DNA from: DASYKT01 sp035995185
GTDB lineage: Bacteria; Acidobacteriota; Blastocatellia; Pyrinomonadales; Pyrinomonadaceae
Length of the DNA stretch: 64,000 bases
Reading direction: 5' to 3'
Assembly (NCBI GenBank): GCA_035995185.1
Contig: DASYKT010000027.1
Span: 124,001-188,000 of the forward strand
This document shows, piece by piece, positions 1 through 8,292 of the stretch; positions within the stretch are counted from its first letter, which is position 1, and each line of letters opens with the position of its first letter. Under the pieces are notes generated by a model. That model ran no database searches and was not told the DNA's origin. It saw only the letters and a list, made by a program, of their open reading frames with translations. A program made the translations under genes and the position numbers.

Positions 1-1472
1 TATTCATCGCCTTCGTTATCGATAAAGCGCGTTTCATAAGTGCTCAACTGGTAATTGCTTTTAACGAACGCTTCCAGCAGCTGGACGTTTGAATCCTGAA
101 AACGCGGCAGGAGGGTTTCGACCGTGGCGCCGTAGAGTTCGTCCAGACTCGAGCGTTTATATTGTTTCGCGATCGCCAGGTTGCATTCCGCCAGGTGCCC
201 GTCGCGGAAGATGCCTTCTACCTGCGCCGAGAGCGGAAGGTCGGTGGCGAGCGGATCGCTGATCTCAAACCGCCAGATGCCTTCGCTGCTTTGTTTGATA
301 AATGCGCGGTAACGCTGTTCGGATTCGCGCAGCGCGTCTTCGGTACGCTTGCGCCGGGTTATATCGCGCGCGATCTTTGACGCGCCGACGATCTGCCCGT
401 GCAGATCTTTGATCGGAGAAACGGTAAGCGAGACCGGGACCGGCGTGCCGCCTTTTCGCAGGCGGACGGTTTCATAATGGGTCACCCGCTTGTCTTCCTT
501 GATCCGGTCCATTATTTCGATCTCTTCTTTGCGGCGGTCGACGGGAATCAGAAGCGACATATGACGGCCGACGATCTCGCTGGCGTGATATCCGTAAAGC
601 GAAGCGGCGCCTTCATTCCAGCTTTCGATGTTGCCGTCCATGTCCATGCTCATAATGGCGTCGCCGGACGAGGTCACCAGCGAGGCCAGCTTGAGGCTTT
701 CTTTTTCCGCCTGCAGGCGGGCGGAAATATCTATTCCCATCCCGACGATGCAGGGCTGATCGTCAAAGACCGTGCGGCTTCCGGTAAAGAAATGAGGGAT
801 CCGCCTTCCGTCTTTCGTTAAGAAGTCTCTCTGGGCGGTCGATTCGCCTTTTTCAAAGACCTCTCTTATCCTCTCGCCGATATACTCACGGTCTTCTTCC
901 GCAAAAAACTGCGACGGGTGCATCCGCGCGATCTCTTCATCCGTATAACCCGAAAGTGTCCGGAAGTTCTCATTCCAGCGCAGAAACTGCCGGTCCATAC
1001 CGATCAGGTAAAAGATGCCCGGCAGGCTGTTGATGGCCGATCCGACAAACTCTTTTTCTTCCGACAGCGCCGCGATCTTATTTTTGTAACCGGTGACGTC
1101 AAAGGCGAGCAGTTCCAGCGAACCGTTGCGCAGCGGGCTGGGATAGACCTCCGCCCAGAGGGTCGAGCCATCGTGATGCTGCAGCGGAACTTCGAATTTT
1201 TGTCCTTTTTTGTGCGAGCCGGAAAGCTGTCTGAGGTCTTCGGCGCGGAAAATGTCAGAGGCCGGTTTCCCGTAGAGTTCGTCCTTGGTGTAGCCGGTAT
1301 ACGACAGGGCTGCGTCGTTGGTGAAGAGCAGACAGTCCTGTACGTCTACGACAAATAAGGGAAGTGAGATGGATTCGCTTATTCGGTATTCGTAGTCTTC
1401 GTTTAAATCTGACCTTGAGAGCGCACTTCCAAAAGCACTATTGCTAATGAAAAAGCCTGACCTATTTTCCAT
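1..1472 (-). CDS. Multi-PAS sensor protein, N-terminal part (runs off window)
   Basis: The frame is open from an ATG at 1472 to the window edge (490 codons, no stop), so the C-terminal output domain is missing. I read four successive PAS repeats at about residues 26-140, 150-265, 275-395 and from 400 on, each with the typical pattern of a sensor segment followed by W-N/GY-T-x-E-E-I-type text. There is no signal peptide or membrane segment, so it should be cytoplasmic. PAS arrays like this usually feed a histidine kinase or a GGDEF/EAL output; which one cannot be seen here. It lies just beyond flhB behind its own sigma70-like promoter. It could be the kinase partner of the response regulator at 18.4 kb, but that is inference only. 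Confidence 0.85.
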   Translation of the reverse strand, partial: MENRSGFFISNSAFGSALSRSDLNEDYEYRISESISLPLFVVDVQDCLLFTNDAALSYTGYTKDELYGKPASDIFRAEDLRQLSGSHKKGQKFEVPLQHHDGSTLWAEVYPSPLRNGSLELLAFDVTGYKNKIAALSEEKEFVGSAINSLPGIFYLIGMDRQFLRWNENFRTLSGYTDEEIARMHPSQFFAEEDREYIGERIREVFEKGESTAQRDFLTKDGRRIPHFFTGSRTVFDDQPCIVGMGIDISARLQAEKESLKLASLVTSSGDAIMSMDMDGNIESWNEGAASLYGYHASEIVGRHMSLLIPVDRRKEEIEIMDRIKEDKRVTHYETVRLRKGGTPVPVSLTVSPIKDLHGQIVGASKIARDITRRKRTEDALRESEQRYRAFIKQSSEGIWRFEISDPLATDLPLSAQVEGIFRDGHLAECNLAIAKQYKRSSLDELYGATVETLLPRFQDSNVQLLEAFVKSNYQLSTYETRFIDNEGDE

Positions 1473-1506
1473 GTCTTGCAGGGGGTGTTAAGCAAAAGAC
1501 GACAAA

Positions 1507-1535
1507 TATATAGCAAGTTTATTTGTCTTTTTCAA
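1507..1535 (-). promoter_or_regulatory. Sigma70-type promoter for the PAS sensor gene
   Basis: Reading the minus strand, TTGAAA (1535-1530) is followed after exactly 17 bases by TATATA (1512-1507). The start codon at 1472 would be about 28 nt downstream of the expected transcription start. Nothing else occupies the 132-bp gap after flhB. Confidence 0.6.
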
Positions 1536-1604
1536 CCCTGGAACGATTTAATAACGATTTATAAAATAAAAAACTCTGTTTAATTATAGCGCCTATAACC
1601 TGAT

Positions 1605-2657
1605 CTAATGGCCTTTTTGTCTAAAAACATAGGCTAATACTTCCGCCACGGCGCTGAAAAACTCGACCGGGATCATTTGATTCGGCTCCACGGAAGCATA
1701 GAGCGCACGTGCCAGCGGTTTGTTTTCGATCAGCGGAATATTGTTTTCGCCGGCGATGGAACGGATCTTGGCGGCGATGTTGTCCGCGCCTTTTGCGACG
1801 ACGACGGGCGCGGCATCCTTATCGCGATCATAGCGGATGGCGACGGCAAAATGGGTCGGGTTCGTTATTATGACCGAAGCGGTCGGCACGGCGGCGAGCG
1901 AGCGTTTTTGCACCAGCATCCGGGCGTTGCGGCGGCGCTGTCCCTTGACCATCGGGTCGCCTTCCTGCTCCTTGAATTCGTCGCGCACTTCCTGCTTGGT
2001 CATTTTCATCGACTTTTCATTTTTGTACCATTGATAACCATAGTCGGCGGCCGCCATCAAGATCATTACCAGCCCGCAGCGGATCGCGATGGTATAGACG
2101 GTTTCGCCGAGCTTGAAAGCCACTGTGTTAAGCGGGGCATTTATCAAGGTCGGCGCATCCGAAATTACCGGCGCCAGCGCGCCCCAGACCACCACGCTCA
2201 AGAGCAGAAATTTCACCAGCGTTTTGGTGAGGTTCACCAGCGAATCGAGCCCGAAGATCTTTTTGATATTTTTGGCCGGATTAAATTTATCCGCTTTGGG
2301 TTTGAAGGCTTCGACGGTCCATGACAATCCGCCCTGGGCAAAGTTTCCCGCCAGGCTGGCGGTCATCGCCACCACGATTATCGGCATTACCAGCAGCGCA
2401 AAAACTTTTGCCGCCTCGAAAAAAAGCATCTGCACGTCGGCCACTTTAAGTTCGTTACCGGCCAGCACCAGCGAAGACGAGCTGCCGATATATTTGCCGA
2501 TCTCGCGGACCAGGTCGCGCCCGATAAAACTCATCACCGTTATCCCGCCCAGAAATGCCGCCGCCGCGGGAAGCTCGGGCCCGCGGGCTATCTGCCCCTT
2601 TTTGCGCGCGTCTTGCCGTCGCTTTGGAGTAGCCTTTTCTGTGCGTTCCATCGACAT
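1605..2657 (-). CDS. flhB: Flagellar export apparatus protein FlhB (substrate-specificity switch)
   Basis: A 350-aa inner-membrane export-gate protein. The N-terminus has the family hallmark of a charged segment (E-K-A-T-P-K-R-R-x-x-A-R-K-K-G-Q-I, residues 6-23), then four membrane segments up to about residue 205. The cytoplasmic domain carries the self-cleavage motif NPTH at residues 266-269; cleavage between N and P switches export from rod/hook to filament substrates. The length is normal for the family. The ATG at 2657 is 6 bp from the fliR stop, so it is the last gene of the fliL-fliN-fliO-fliP-fliQ-fliR-flhB operon. Confidence 0.97.
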   Translation of the reverse strand: MSMERTEKATPKRRQDARKKGQIARGPELPAAAAFLGGITVMSFIGRDLVREIGKYIGSSSSLVLAGNELKVADVQMLFFEAAKVFALLVMPIIVVAMTASLAGNFAQGGLSWTVEAFKPKADKFNPAKNIKKIFGLDSLVNLTKTLVKFLLLSVVVWGALAPVISDAPTLINAPLNTVAFKLGETVYTIAIRCGLVMILMAAADYGYQWYKNEKSMKMTKQEVRDEFKEQEGDPMVKGQRRRNARMLVQKRSLAAVPTASVIITNPTHFAVAIRYDRDKDAAPVVVAKGADNIAAKIRSIAGENNIPLIENKPLARALYASVEPNQMIPVEFFSAVAEVLAYVFRQKGH

Positions 2658-2663
2658 CGGTTT

Positions 2664-3440
2664 CTACATCACTCCTAATGCCTGGTTCAAATTGTGGTAG
2701 AGCGTGCTCATCACACCGCGAAACGCCGAGGGCATCAGGTACACCGAAGTTCCCAGCAGCCAAAGCCCGACGCCGATCTTGAGCGGAAATCCGAGAAAGA
2801 AAACCTGCAGCTGCGGTGCCGTACGGCCGAGAAATTCCAGCGCCAGTTCGACGGATAGTAAAACGATGATCGCCGGCGCCGCCAGCGTCACGCCGACGGT
2901 CAGCGCATTGCCCGATAACCTCAAGATCAGGTCGAGCAGCTGCGGCGAAAAAACAAACGCGCCCGGGGGCGTGGTGGAAAAACTTTTGACCGTGGCCATC
3001 AAAAACCAGTGATGCCCGTCGATGGAAAGCAAAACCATCAGCCCCAGCATCTGCGCGATCATTCCGAAGGCCGCCGTTTGCGCCTGGGTCGAAGGGTCGA
3101 TCGTCCCGGCGAGGGAAAATCCCATCTGTGAACTGACCACGTGCGCGGCCAATTCAAACGCGCTAAAAACCACCCGGCCGACATATCCCAAAACCATCCC
3201 GATCAGGATCTCGCCCAGCAGCACCAGCGTGAACGGACCGATCTCCGTAGGCGGCGGCGCGAGCCGGTTCATCAGTATCGGTGTCAGCGTCAGCGCCAGC
3301 ATGAATGCCAGTATCACGCGGATCTTCATCGTGGCGCCTTTATGAGACCAGAAGGGCGCAAAAGTCGTCAGGCCGCCGACCCTGGCCAGCACTACCAGAA
3401 ATATCAGTATCGGATTTAATGGAAGGACAAAGTTTTCCAA
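2664..3440 (-). CDS. fliR: Flagellar export gate protein FliR
   Basis: A 258-aa, very hydrophobic protein with about six membrane segments. It shows family features such as an N-terminal FLVVLARVGG-like stretch, a central GFSLAGTIDP-type motif and a C-terminal GFPLKIGVGLW-like stretch. FliR assembles with FliP and FliQ into the helical export gate at the base of the flagellum. It follows fliQ by 26 bp and precedes flhB by 6 bp, which is the usual fliPQR-flhB order. Confidence 0.96.
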   Translation of the reverse strand: MENFVLPLNPILIFLVVLARVGGLTTFAPFWSHKGATMKIRVILAFMLALTLTPILMNRLAPPPTEIGPFTLVLLGEILIGMVLGYVGRVVFSAFELAAHVVSSQMGFSLAGTIDPSTQAQTAAFGMIAQMLGLMVLLSIDGHHWFLMATVKSFSTTPPGAFVFSPQLLDLILRLSGNALTVGVTLAAPAIIVLLSVELALEFLGRTAPQLQVFFLGFPLKIGVGLWLLGTSVYLMPSAFRGVMSTLYHNLNQALGVM

Positions 3441-3466
3441 GATTCAAAATCTCCGGCCCGCAGACG

Positions 3467-3736
3467 TCACTTAATAAATGGAGTAAAGTCGCCCAAAATA
3501 GATTCGGTAAAAGTTGCCAGCACCTGCAGTATCCACGGGAACGTCAGTAGAAAGACCGCAAAGATCGCGACCACGCGCGGTGCGAATGAAAATGTTTGGT
3601 CCTGAATGGAAGTCAGCGTTTGGATAAGGCTGATGACCACGCCGACCGCGATCGCCGCGCCGAGCATCGGCGCCACTATCCACAGCAGTGTCGAAAGGGC
3701 ATTTTGCATCAGGCTAATTATTATTGCGTCAGACAT
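3467..3736 (-). CDS. fliQ: Flagellar export gate protein FliQ
   Basis: An 89-aa protein with two membrane helices and the family pattern AVGVVISLIQTLTSIQDQT followed by F-x-P-R. It is the small subunit of the FliP5-FliQ4-FliR1 export gate. The start at 3736 gives the usual FliQ length (about 88-90 aa). It sits between fliP and fliR; the 21-bp spacer to fliP includes half of a short tandem duplication (see repeat at 3745). Confidence 0.96.
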   Translation of the reverse strand: MSDAIIISLMQNALSTLLWIVAPMLGAAIAVGVVISLIQTLTSIQDQTFSFAPRVVAIFAVFLLTFPWILQVLATFTESILGDFTPFIK

Positions 3737-3744
3737 AGTTTTCT

Positions 3745-3772
3745 CACATCACACTTTTCACATCACACTTTT
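3745..3772. repeat. 14-bp tandem duplication between fliP and fliQ
   Basis: The 14-mer CACATCACACTTTT occurs twice back to back. The second copy spans the fliP stop codon and its last codons, so the repeat decides how fliP ends. It may be a replication-slippage duplication. Confidence 0.7.
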
Positions 3773-4531
3773 TACCAGCGACCCGACTATCAGGTACCAG
3801 CCGTCCACCATCACAAAAAGCAGTATCTTTAGCGGCATCGATATCATTACCGGCGGCAGCTGCATCATGCCCATCGAAAGCAGGACGCTGGAAACTGCCA
3901 GGTCGATCACCAGGAAGGGAAGAAAAAGAACAAAGCCGATCTGGAAAGCGGTCTTTAGCTCAGAGATCATATAAGCGGGAACAAGCGCGGTGGTCGATAC
4001 GTCGTCGATAGTATTCGGACGCGCGCCGTCAGAGAGCTTGATAAAAAGGGCCAGGTCGCGTTCGCGCGTGTGGCGGATCATATAAGCGCGCATCGGAACG
4101 AGAGCTTTTTCCAGCGCGACGGATTGCGAGATCTCGTTGTTCATCATCGGCTTGAGCGCGTCGTTATAAACCGTGGTCAATGTCGGCCCCATCACAAAAA
4201 GCGTGATAAAAAGCGAAAGCCCAAGCAACACCTGGTTGTTAGGCGTTTCCTGTGTTCCCAGCGCTTGTCTTAGGAAATGAAAGACCACGATCAGCCGCGT
4301 AAAACACGTCATTGAGATCAACAGCGCCGGGATAAAACTCAGCACGGTGAGTAAAACAATGATCTGCAGCGGCATCGAGCTGCCGACCGTTTTGCTCAGG
4401 TCGACGGTCTCTTCCGTTTTCGGCTGTTCGGGCGGCTTGGGTTGGGCGTGCGATACCGCGGGGGCGAAAATGATGAACGCGCCGGCGAGAAATATCGCGA
4501 GAAAAATTTTACCTAACAGAGTACGCTTCAT
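3758..4531 (-). CDS. fliP: Flagellar export gate protein FliP
   Basis: A 257-aa protein that starts with a cleavable signal peptide (positive MKRTLLGK, hydrophobic core, cleavage near A-Q-P), followed by four membrane segments. Family text is clear: LLTVLSFIPALLISMTCFTR, VFHFLRQALGTQ and, near the end, GMMQLPPVMISMPLKI. FliP forms the pentameric ring of the export gate. Its ATG overlaps the fliO stop by one base (TAATG), which implies translational coupling with fliO. Confidence 0.97.
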   Translation of the reverse strand: MKRTLLGKIFLAIFLAGAFIIFAPAVSHAQPKPPEQPKTEETVDLSKTVGSSMPLQIIVLLTVLSFIPALLISMTCFTRLIVVFHFLRQALGTQETPNNQVLLGLSLFITLFVMGPTLTTVYNDALKPMMNNEISQSVALEKALVPMRAYMIRHTRERDLALFIKLSDGARPNTIDDVSTTALVPAYMISELKTAFQIGFVLFLPFLVIDLAVSSVLLSMGMMQLPPVMISMPLKILLFVMVDGWYLIVGSLVKSVM

Positions 4532-5115
4532 TACGAACGGCCTCCGTTAAATAATGAGATCAGCCCGGCATCGGCCCTGGCAAATTCCTTGTCGAAAGAC
4601 TCTTCCGCTTCCAGCATCTCTGCCACCGAGCGAGGGCCCATCGGAGCCGCCGCTGAAAACGACCCGTCATAGTTGTCATCGGGGCCATCCGCCAGCAGCG
4701 TAAATGATTGCGGGGTAGAGCCGACCAGCAGCACGCGGCTGCCGAATTTAATGCTTGAGATGGTGCGGCCGCTTCCGACCGTCACGGTAGAGACGATAGT
4801 GAGTTCGGGCGCATCCGCGTTGGCGTTTGATTTATTCCCGAAGCCGAATTTTTTTAATCCCCAGGCGGCAAAAAATATCAGCCCTACAATTATCAGCATC
4901 GCGCCGAATGTTTTCAGGATAATGCTGCCGGTGCCGACTGAATCAGCAGATTCCTTGGCTTCTTCGTGCGGCATAAAGGGCAGCCGGTCATCACTGGCCG
5001 CCGTTTGCGCGTTGGTATCCGTTGGAACGTTCTCCTGCGCGGCTTGTGCTAAGGCGAATGGCGTAAAGATCACCCACACGGTCAACAGCAATACTATTTT
5101 TGAAAGGAATTTCAT
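4531..5115 (-). CDS. fliO: Flagellar biosynthesis protein FliO
   Basis: A 194-aa protein with an N-terminal signal/anchor helix, a low-complexity acidic linker, one membrane segment at about residues 64-88 (FGAMLIIVGLIFFAAWGLKK) and a FliO-type cytoplasmic domain (TVGSGRTISSIKFGSRVLLVGSTP...). FliO is a scaffold that helps FliP assemble. Its position directly before fliP with a one-base overlap supports the call. FliO is poorly conserved, so the assignment relies on the TM plus small domain plus synteny. Confidence 0.88.
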   Translation of the reverse strand: MKFLSKIVLLLTVWVIFTPFALAQAAQENVPTDTNAQTAASDDRLPFMPHEEAKESADSVGTGSIILKTFGAMLIIVGLIFFAAWGLKKFGFGNKSNANADAPELTIVSTVTVGSGRTISSIKFGSRVLLVGSTPQSFTLLADGPDDNYDGSFSAAAPMGPRSVAEMLEAEESFDKEFARADAGLISLFNGGRS

Positions 5116-5141
5116 TATATTTTTTTGCGGCTATTTATCGG

Positions 5142-5408
5142 CTACTTATCTTCCGCGAGAATTTCTGTTACGCGCACGCCGGCGCGATCTTCGATCACGA
5201 TGATCTCTCCGCGAACGAGGGTGCGGTCGTCTGCGAGCACGACCACTCCCTCGCCGGTTGAACGGGGAAGCTGAACCACGGAGCCTTCTTCGAGATCTAG
5301 GATCTCCTGCATGCTGAGGGTCGTCCGGCCGAGTTCGACATTTACCGCGAGCGGCACGTCGAGCATGTCGCGCCAGGACTGGATCATTTCTTCACAAGCT
5401 TTTTCCAT
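5142..5408 (-). CDS. fliN: Flagellar motor switch protein FliN (copy 1)
   Basis: An 88-aa protein made almost only of one SpoA/C-ring domain (L-D-V-P-L-x-V-x-V-E-L-G-R-T at residues 15-30, then G-S-V-V-Q-L and G-E-I-I-V-I-E-D). FliN forms the lower C-ring and a docking site for FliH. A second, longer fliN lies next to fliM at 35.7 kb, so the C-ring may contain two FliN types, or one may have a FliY-like role. It is in the fliL-flhB operon, between fliL and fliO. Confidence 0.9.
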   Translation of the reverse strand: MEKACEEMIQSWRDMLDVPLAVNVELGRTTLSMQEILDLEEGSVVQLPRSTGEGVVVLADDRTLVRGEIIVIEDRAGVRVTEILAEDK

Positions 5409-5438
5409 AATTTTTATGAGTTAATAGAGTTACTAGGG

Positions 5439-5491
5439 TTATAGAGTTGTTTGAGTAACAGAGCACTCTATTTACTCAACAAACTCTATAA
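5439..5491. repeat. Imperfect inverted repeat between fliL and fliN
   Basis: TTATAGAGTT...GAGTAACAGAG is mirrored after two bases by CTCTATTTACTCAA...CTCTATAA, giving a long AT-rich hairpin of about 25 bp per arm with a few mismatches. It fills most of the 99-bp gap between fliL and fliN and is surrounded by further copies of GAGTT/AACTC-type words. It could stabilise or separate the transcript segments; it has no U-run like a terminator. Confidence 0.6.
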
Positions 5492-5507
5492 ACTCAATAA
5501 ACTCTCT

Positions 5508-6059
5508 TTACAATTGCACAATAAAGTCGGTGATGTAGATAGCATGTACTTTAGGTTTCGCCGATGCGGCCTGGGCGGCCTGAAGCAGTTCTTCGCGGAG
5601 TTTTTGTTTTCCTTCGACGCTAAGCACGTCGCTGGATTTTTTCGTTGCCAGCACGGAAAGCATCGCGTTTTTTACGCGGGTCAGGAAAAGAGAATCGGGT
5701 TTTTCTTCGCCGCCTTCTTCGCCGATGCCTACGCTGACCGACATGCGCAGGTAGCGCGCCGATTCAAGATCGGCCAGGTTGACGATGAACGGCGGAAGTT
5801 CGACCACGCCCTTTACTTCGTCATCTTCTGGCAGAGAGAATTTTTCGCCGGCTTCTTTTTTCGCCGCGGATTGTTCTTCGCTATGCTCGCCTTTCTTTTC
5901 GGTCTGGGCGTGCGATGCGCGGGTCCAGAAATAAAATCCGCCGGCGCCGCCTCCGCCAAGCACGACCAATAGAACGATGATAACGAGAAGTTTTTTGCCT
6001 TTTTTCTTTGGTTTCGCAGTTTCGTCTACTGCGGAATTGTCATTTTCTAGTTCAGCCAT
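5508..6059 (-). CDS. fliL: Flagellar basal body-associated protein FliL
   Basis: A 183-aa protein with a short basic cytoplasmic N-terminus (KPKKKGKK), one membrane helix at about residues 24-46 and a periplasmic FliL domain (LPPFIVNLADLESARYLRMSV, then a C-terminal I-Y-I-T-D-F-I-V-Q-L strand). FliL surrounds the MotAB stators and supports torque. It is the first gene of the fliL-flhB operon; a GGAGG ribosome site lies about 8 nt before the ATG and a sigma54 promoter just upstream. Confidence 0.95.
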   Translation of the reverse strand: MAELENDNSAVDETAKPKKKGKKLLVIIVLLVVLGGGGAGGFYFWTRASHAQTEKKGEHSEEQSAAKKEAGEKFSLPEDDEVKGVVELPPFIVNLADLESARYLRMSVSVGIGEEGGEEKPDSLFLTRVKNAMLSVLATKKSSDVLSVEGKQKLREELLQAAQAASAKPKVHAIYITDFIVQL

Positions 6060-6081
6060 AGAGAGCCTCCGCTGCTGTTAA

Positions 6082-6098
6082 TGCGAACCCCGTGCCAA
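6082..6098 (-). promoter_or_regulatory. Sigma54 (RpoN) promoter of the fliL-flhB operon
   Basis: Minus strand: TTGGCACG-N4-TCGCA. The invariant GG (-24) and GC (-12) pairs have the required 10-base separation; only one T of the -12 box is replaced by C. Transcription would start about 12 nt before the fliL ATG, leaving just enough leader for the GGAGG ribosome site. Confidence 0.8.
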
Positions 6099-6101
6099 AA
6101 G

Positions 6102-6136
6102 AAAAAACGCCAAAACCTTAGGTTTTAGGCGCTTTT
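6102..6136 (-). terminator. Intrinsic terminator after motAB
   Basis: Minus strand: a hairpin CGCCTAAAACC-TAA-GGTTTTGGCG (10 bp with one bulged base) followed directly by six T. It separates the motA-motB transcript from the fliL promoter immediately downstream. The plus strand also ends in a T-run, so it may work both ways. Confidence 0.75.
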
Positions 6137-6204
6137 TAGCTATTTTGTAAGTTTTTAACGACCATTTCCCGACAATGCGTCAAGAAATCGTCACCTATGT
6201 TTAA

Positions 6205-6303
6205 GTAGCGCCAGCGTCCCGCTGGCAGTCGTGTGGGCGTCCCGCCCGCGCAAGAGCTGATGGCGGGACGCCATCAGGACAGCCGCCGGGACGGCAGCGC
6301 TAC
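6205..6303. repeat. GC-rich palindromic repeat, family B (copy 1)
   Basis: A 99-bp element with outer arms GTAGCGCCAGCGTCC / ...CGGCAGCGCTAC and an inner GGCGTCCCGCC / GGCGGGACGCC pair. Copies occur at 19861 and 61852. It begins 2 bp after the motB stop codon. It probably forms a stable structure at the 3' end of the motB message. Confidence 0.85.
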
Positions 6304-6305
6304 CA

Positions 6306-7247
6306 TTATTGAGCTTTCGTTTTCTTTACATCCGGGATCGCATCGGGCTCGCCGACCACCACGCTGCCTTCGCTGTTAAGTTTTTTCCTGGCTGTGTTTA
6401 ATTCCTGTTTTTGGCTGTCGGAGAGAGGCTGTTGGGAATTTTCGGCTTGCGGTTTATCGGGCGCCGGGGCTTCGTTATTACCCATCCGGCGGATAGTGAT
6501 GCTGATGCGGCGGTTGGCCGGGGCGAGCGGATCTTCGGGAACGATCAGGTCGCTGTCGGCGTATCCGATGATGCGAATGATCTGTTTAGGATTGACACCG
6601 GAGGCGTCCAGGAATCTGCGCGCGGCATTGGCGCGGTCGGCGGAAAGTTCCCAGTTGGAATAACCGTTTGCGCCGGGGAAAACGCGGCTGTCCGTATGGC
6701 CGCCGATCACGATCGGGTTGGGCAGGGCGCTGATCGCTTCCGCGATGTCGGTCAGAATGGTTTTTGCTTCTTCGGTCAGTTCGGCGCTGCCGACCGGAAA
6801 GGAAACACGCTCCGCCTTATCCAGTATCTGTATACGCAGGCCGTCTTCCGTTACTTCGACCTTGACCTGGTCTTTGAACTTGGAAAACTCCGGGCGCTTT
6901 TCAAACTTTTTCTGCAGGGTCTGCGCCACATTAAACAGCGCCTGTTCTTCATCCTTCGAAGACAGATTGGAGGGTTCTTTGCTTACCTTTTTGGCGGCGG
7001 CAAGAATACCGCCCTGCATGGTGTCGAAAACACCGGGCGAGCGAAAATAATTAGCGATCGATTCCTTTAATTTTGTATCGGCCTGCGAAACCAGCCACAG
7101 GACCAGAAACAGCGCCATCATCGCCGTGACAAAGTCGGCGTACGCCACTTTCCACGCGCCGCCGTGATGCCCATGCCCGTGTCTTACTTTTTTTACACGT
7201 CGCCGGCGTTTTGGTTGTTCCTGTTCTTTGGGGGCAGGTTTTTTCAT
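6306..7247 (-). CDS. motB: Flagellar motor stator protein MotB (set 1)
   Basis: A 313-aa stator subunit. A basic, histidine-rich N-terminus (RHGHGHH, residues 22-28) leads into one membrane helix at about 34-54 that carries the proton-binding Asp at residue 38 (V-A-Y-A-D-F-V-T-A-M-M). The OmpA-like peptidoglycan-binding domain follows (G-G-H-T-D-S ... N-W-E-L-S-A-D-R-A-N-A-A-R, roughly 180-215). A long charged tail ends the protein. It lies 26 bp after motA. The Y-A-D-F-V-T-A-M-M-A type and larger size resemble E. coli MotB; a second, shorter MotB lies at 24.2 kb. Confidence 0.96.
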   Translation of the reverse strand: MKKPAPKEQEQPKRRRRVKKVRHGHGHHGGAWKVAYADFVTAMMALFLVLWLVSQADTKLKESIANYFRSPGVFDTMQGGILAAAKKVSKEPSNLSSKDEEQALFNVAQTLQKKFEKRPEFSKFKDQVKVEVTEDGLRIQILDKAERVSFPVGSAELTEEAKTILTDIAEAISALPNPIVIGGHTDSRVFPGANGYSNWELSADRANAARRFLDASGVNPKQIIRIIGYADSDLIVPEDPLAPANRRISITIRRMGNNEAPAPDKPQAENSQQPLSDSQKQELNTARKKLNSEGSVVVGEPDAIPDVKKTKAQ

Positions 7248-7273
7248 TTAACTAAAAACTCAAAACTAAAACT

Positions 7274-8134
7274 TTATCTGGGTTTTATTTCCCTTAACAT
7301 CGGTTCGATCTCGGATGAAGGCGGCCGGTCGAAAGAAAATATTGTCTTGCGGGCAAATTCCACCGCCGTCGAAGGCGCCGAACCGTTGGCAAAAGCCACG
7401 ATGCCCGATTTGAGACAGGTGAAATAGCGTGTTTCATCCTGCGCGAGATTTTCCAGGTTGGCGGCGATCGGCGCGATCAACCCGTATGAAAGCAGCAGGC
7501 CCAGAAAGGTTCCGACCAGCGCCGCGCCCACGTGATGGCCGAGTTCTTCCGGCGGTCCGTCCAGGTGCTGCATGGTGACCACGATGCCGAGCACCGCCGC
7601 CACGATGCCGAGACCGGGCAGGGCGTCCGAAACACGCTGTAACAGGGCCGGGGAAACACCGTTTTCTTCATGGTGCGTTTCCATTTCCGAATCGAGCATT
7701 ATTTCCAGCTCGTCCGGCTGGCAGGCGCCGTTGACCAGCATTTTCATCGCGTCGCAAAAGAAATCGATCGCGTGATGATTGGCCAGAAATTTTGGATATT
7801 TTGTAAAAAGCGAAGAAGTGTGTGGGTCGTTCACGTCTTCTTCTAAAGAAAGGATTCCGTTCTTCTTGGCATTAACAAAAATGTCGTACTGCATCTGCAG
7901 CACTTCGATATAGGTAACCTTATTATAAGGTGAGCCCTTCATTGCCGCCGGGATCTTTTTGGTCAGCAGCATGAGAAATTTCGTCGGGTTGGCCGCCAGC
8001 GTAGCGCCGAGCGCCGCTCCGACGATCACGACGAATTCCGAGGGCTGCACCAGCACGCCAAGCGGCCCGTTGATCATCAGAAACCCGCCGATGACGCAGG
8101 CAAAGACTATTACTATTCCGATTATTAAAAGCAT
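7274..8134 (-). CDS. motA: Flagellar motor stator protein MotA (set 1)
   Basis: A 286-aa membrane protein with four helices. It begins with a typical MotA N-terminus (IIGIVIVFACVIGGFLM) and has the conserved ion-channel helices PGLGIVAAVLGIVV and VGAALVGTFLGLLLSYGLI with the two functional prolines. It couples ion flow to torque with MotB. Downstream of a sigma28 promoter candidate and a terminator-like hairpin, so its expression may be attenuated (see finding). Confidence 0.96.
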   Translation of the reverse strand: MLLIIGIVIVFACVIGGFLMINGPLGVLVQPSEFVVIVGAALGATLAANPTKFLMLLTKKIPAAMKGSPYNKVTYIEVLQMQYDIFVNAKKNGILSLEEDVNDPHTSSLFTKYPKFLANHHAIDFFCDAMKMLVNGACQPDELEIMLDSEMETHHEENGVSPALLQRVSDALPGLGIVAAVLGIVVTMQHLDGPPEELGHHVGAALVGTFLGLLLSYGLIAPIAANLENLAQDETRYFTCLKSGIVAFANGSAPSTAVEFARKTIFSFDRPPSSEIEPMLREIKPR

Positions 8135-8152
8135 TGTGGTGGATTATTGCGC

Positions 8153-8242
8153 TTAGATGTCAGCGTGAGAAAAAAGACCACGGAAGGTGTTAATGCCCCC
8201 CATTAATACCGTTCCGTGGTTAAGCCTAAAAAGGTCAGTCAT
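8153..8242 (-). CDS. Possible 29-codon leader peptide in the motA leader
   Basis: An ATG at 8242 opens 29 codons ending in TAA 18 bases before the motA start. An AGGA lies about 11 nt before the ATG. Codons 7-22 make up the arms of the terminator hairpin at 8170-8220, so ribosomes on this ORF would melt the hairpin. No homologue is known to me; it could equally be a chance ORF. Confidence 0.25.
   Translation of the reverse strand: MTDLFRLNHGTVLMGGINTFRGLFSHADI
8170..8220 (-). terminator. Strong intrinsic terminator between flgE and motA
   Basis: Minus strand: outer stem ACCACGGAA/TTCCGTGGT (9 bp) stacked on an inner stem GGTATTAATG/CATTAACACC (one mismatch) around a G-rich loop, followed by TC and six T. 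It would end the flgB-flgE transcript but also sits inside the transcript predicted from the sigma28 promoter at 8293-8319. Confidence 0.85.
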
Positions 8243-8292
8243 TTTGTTTTCATTCCTATTTTGCTTGCGAGACTTTACTCCTCGCAATATAC

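Noticed and set aside
5134..5141. GCCGATAA on the minus strand between fliN and fliO
   Set aside because: No -35 match at the 11-bp spacing; the site lies inside an operon where no separate promoter is needed.
6205..6303. Family B repeat as a riboswitch upstream of fliL
   Set aside because: It occurs at three unrelated places, always at the 3' side of a gene, and is separated from fliL by a terminator and a promoter.
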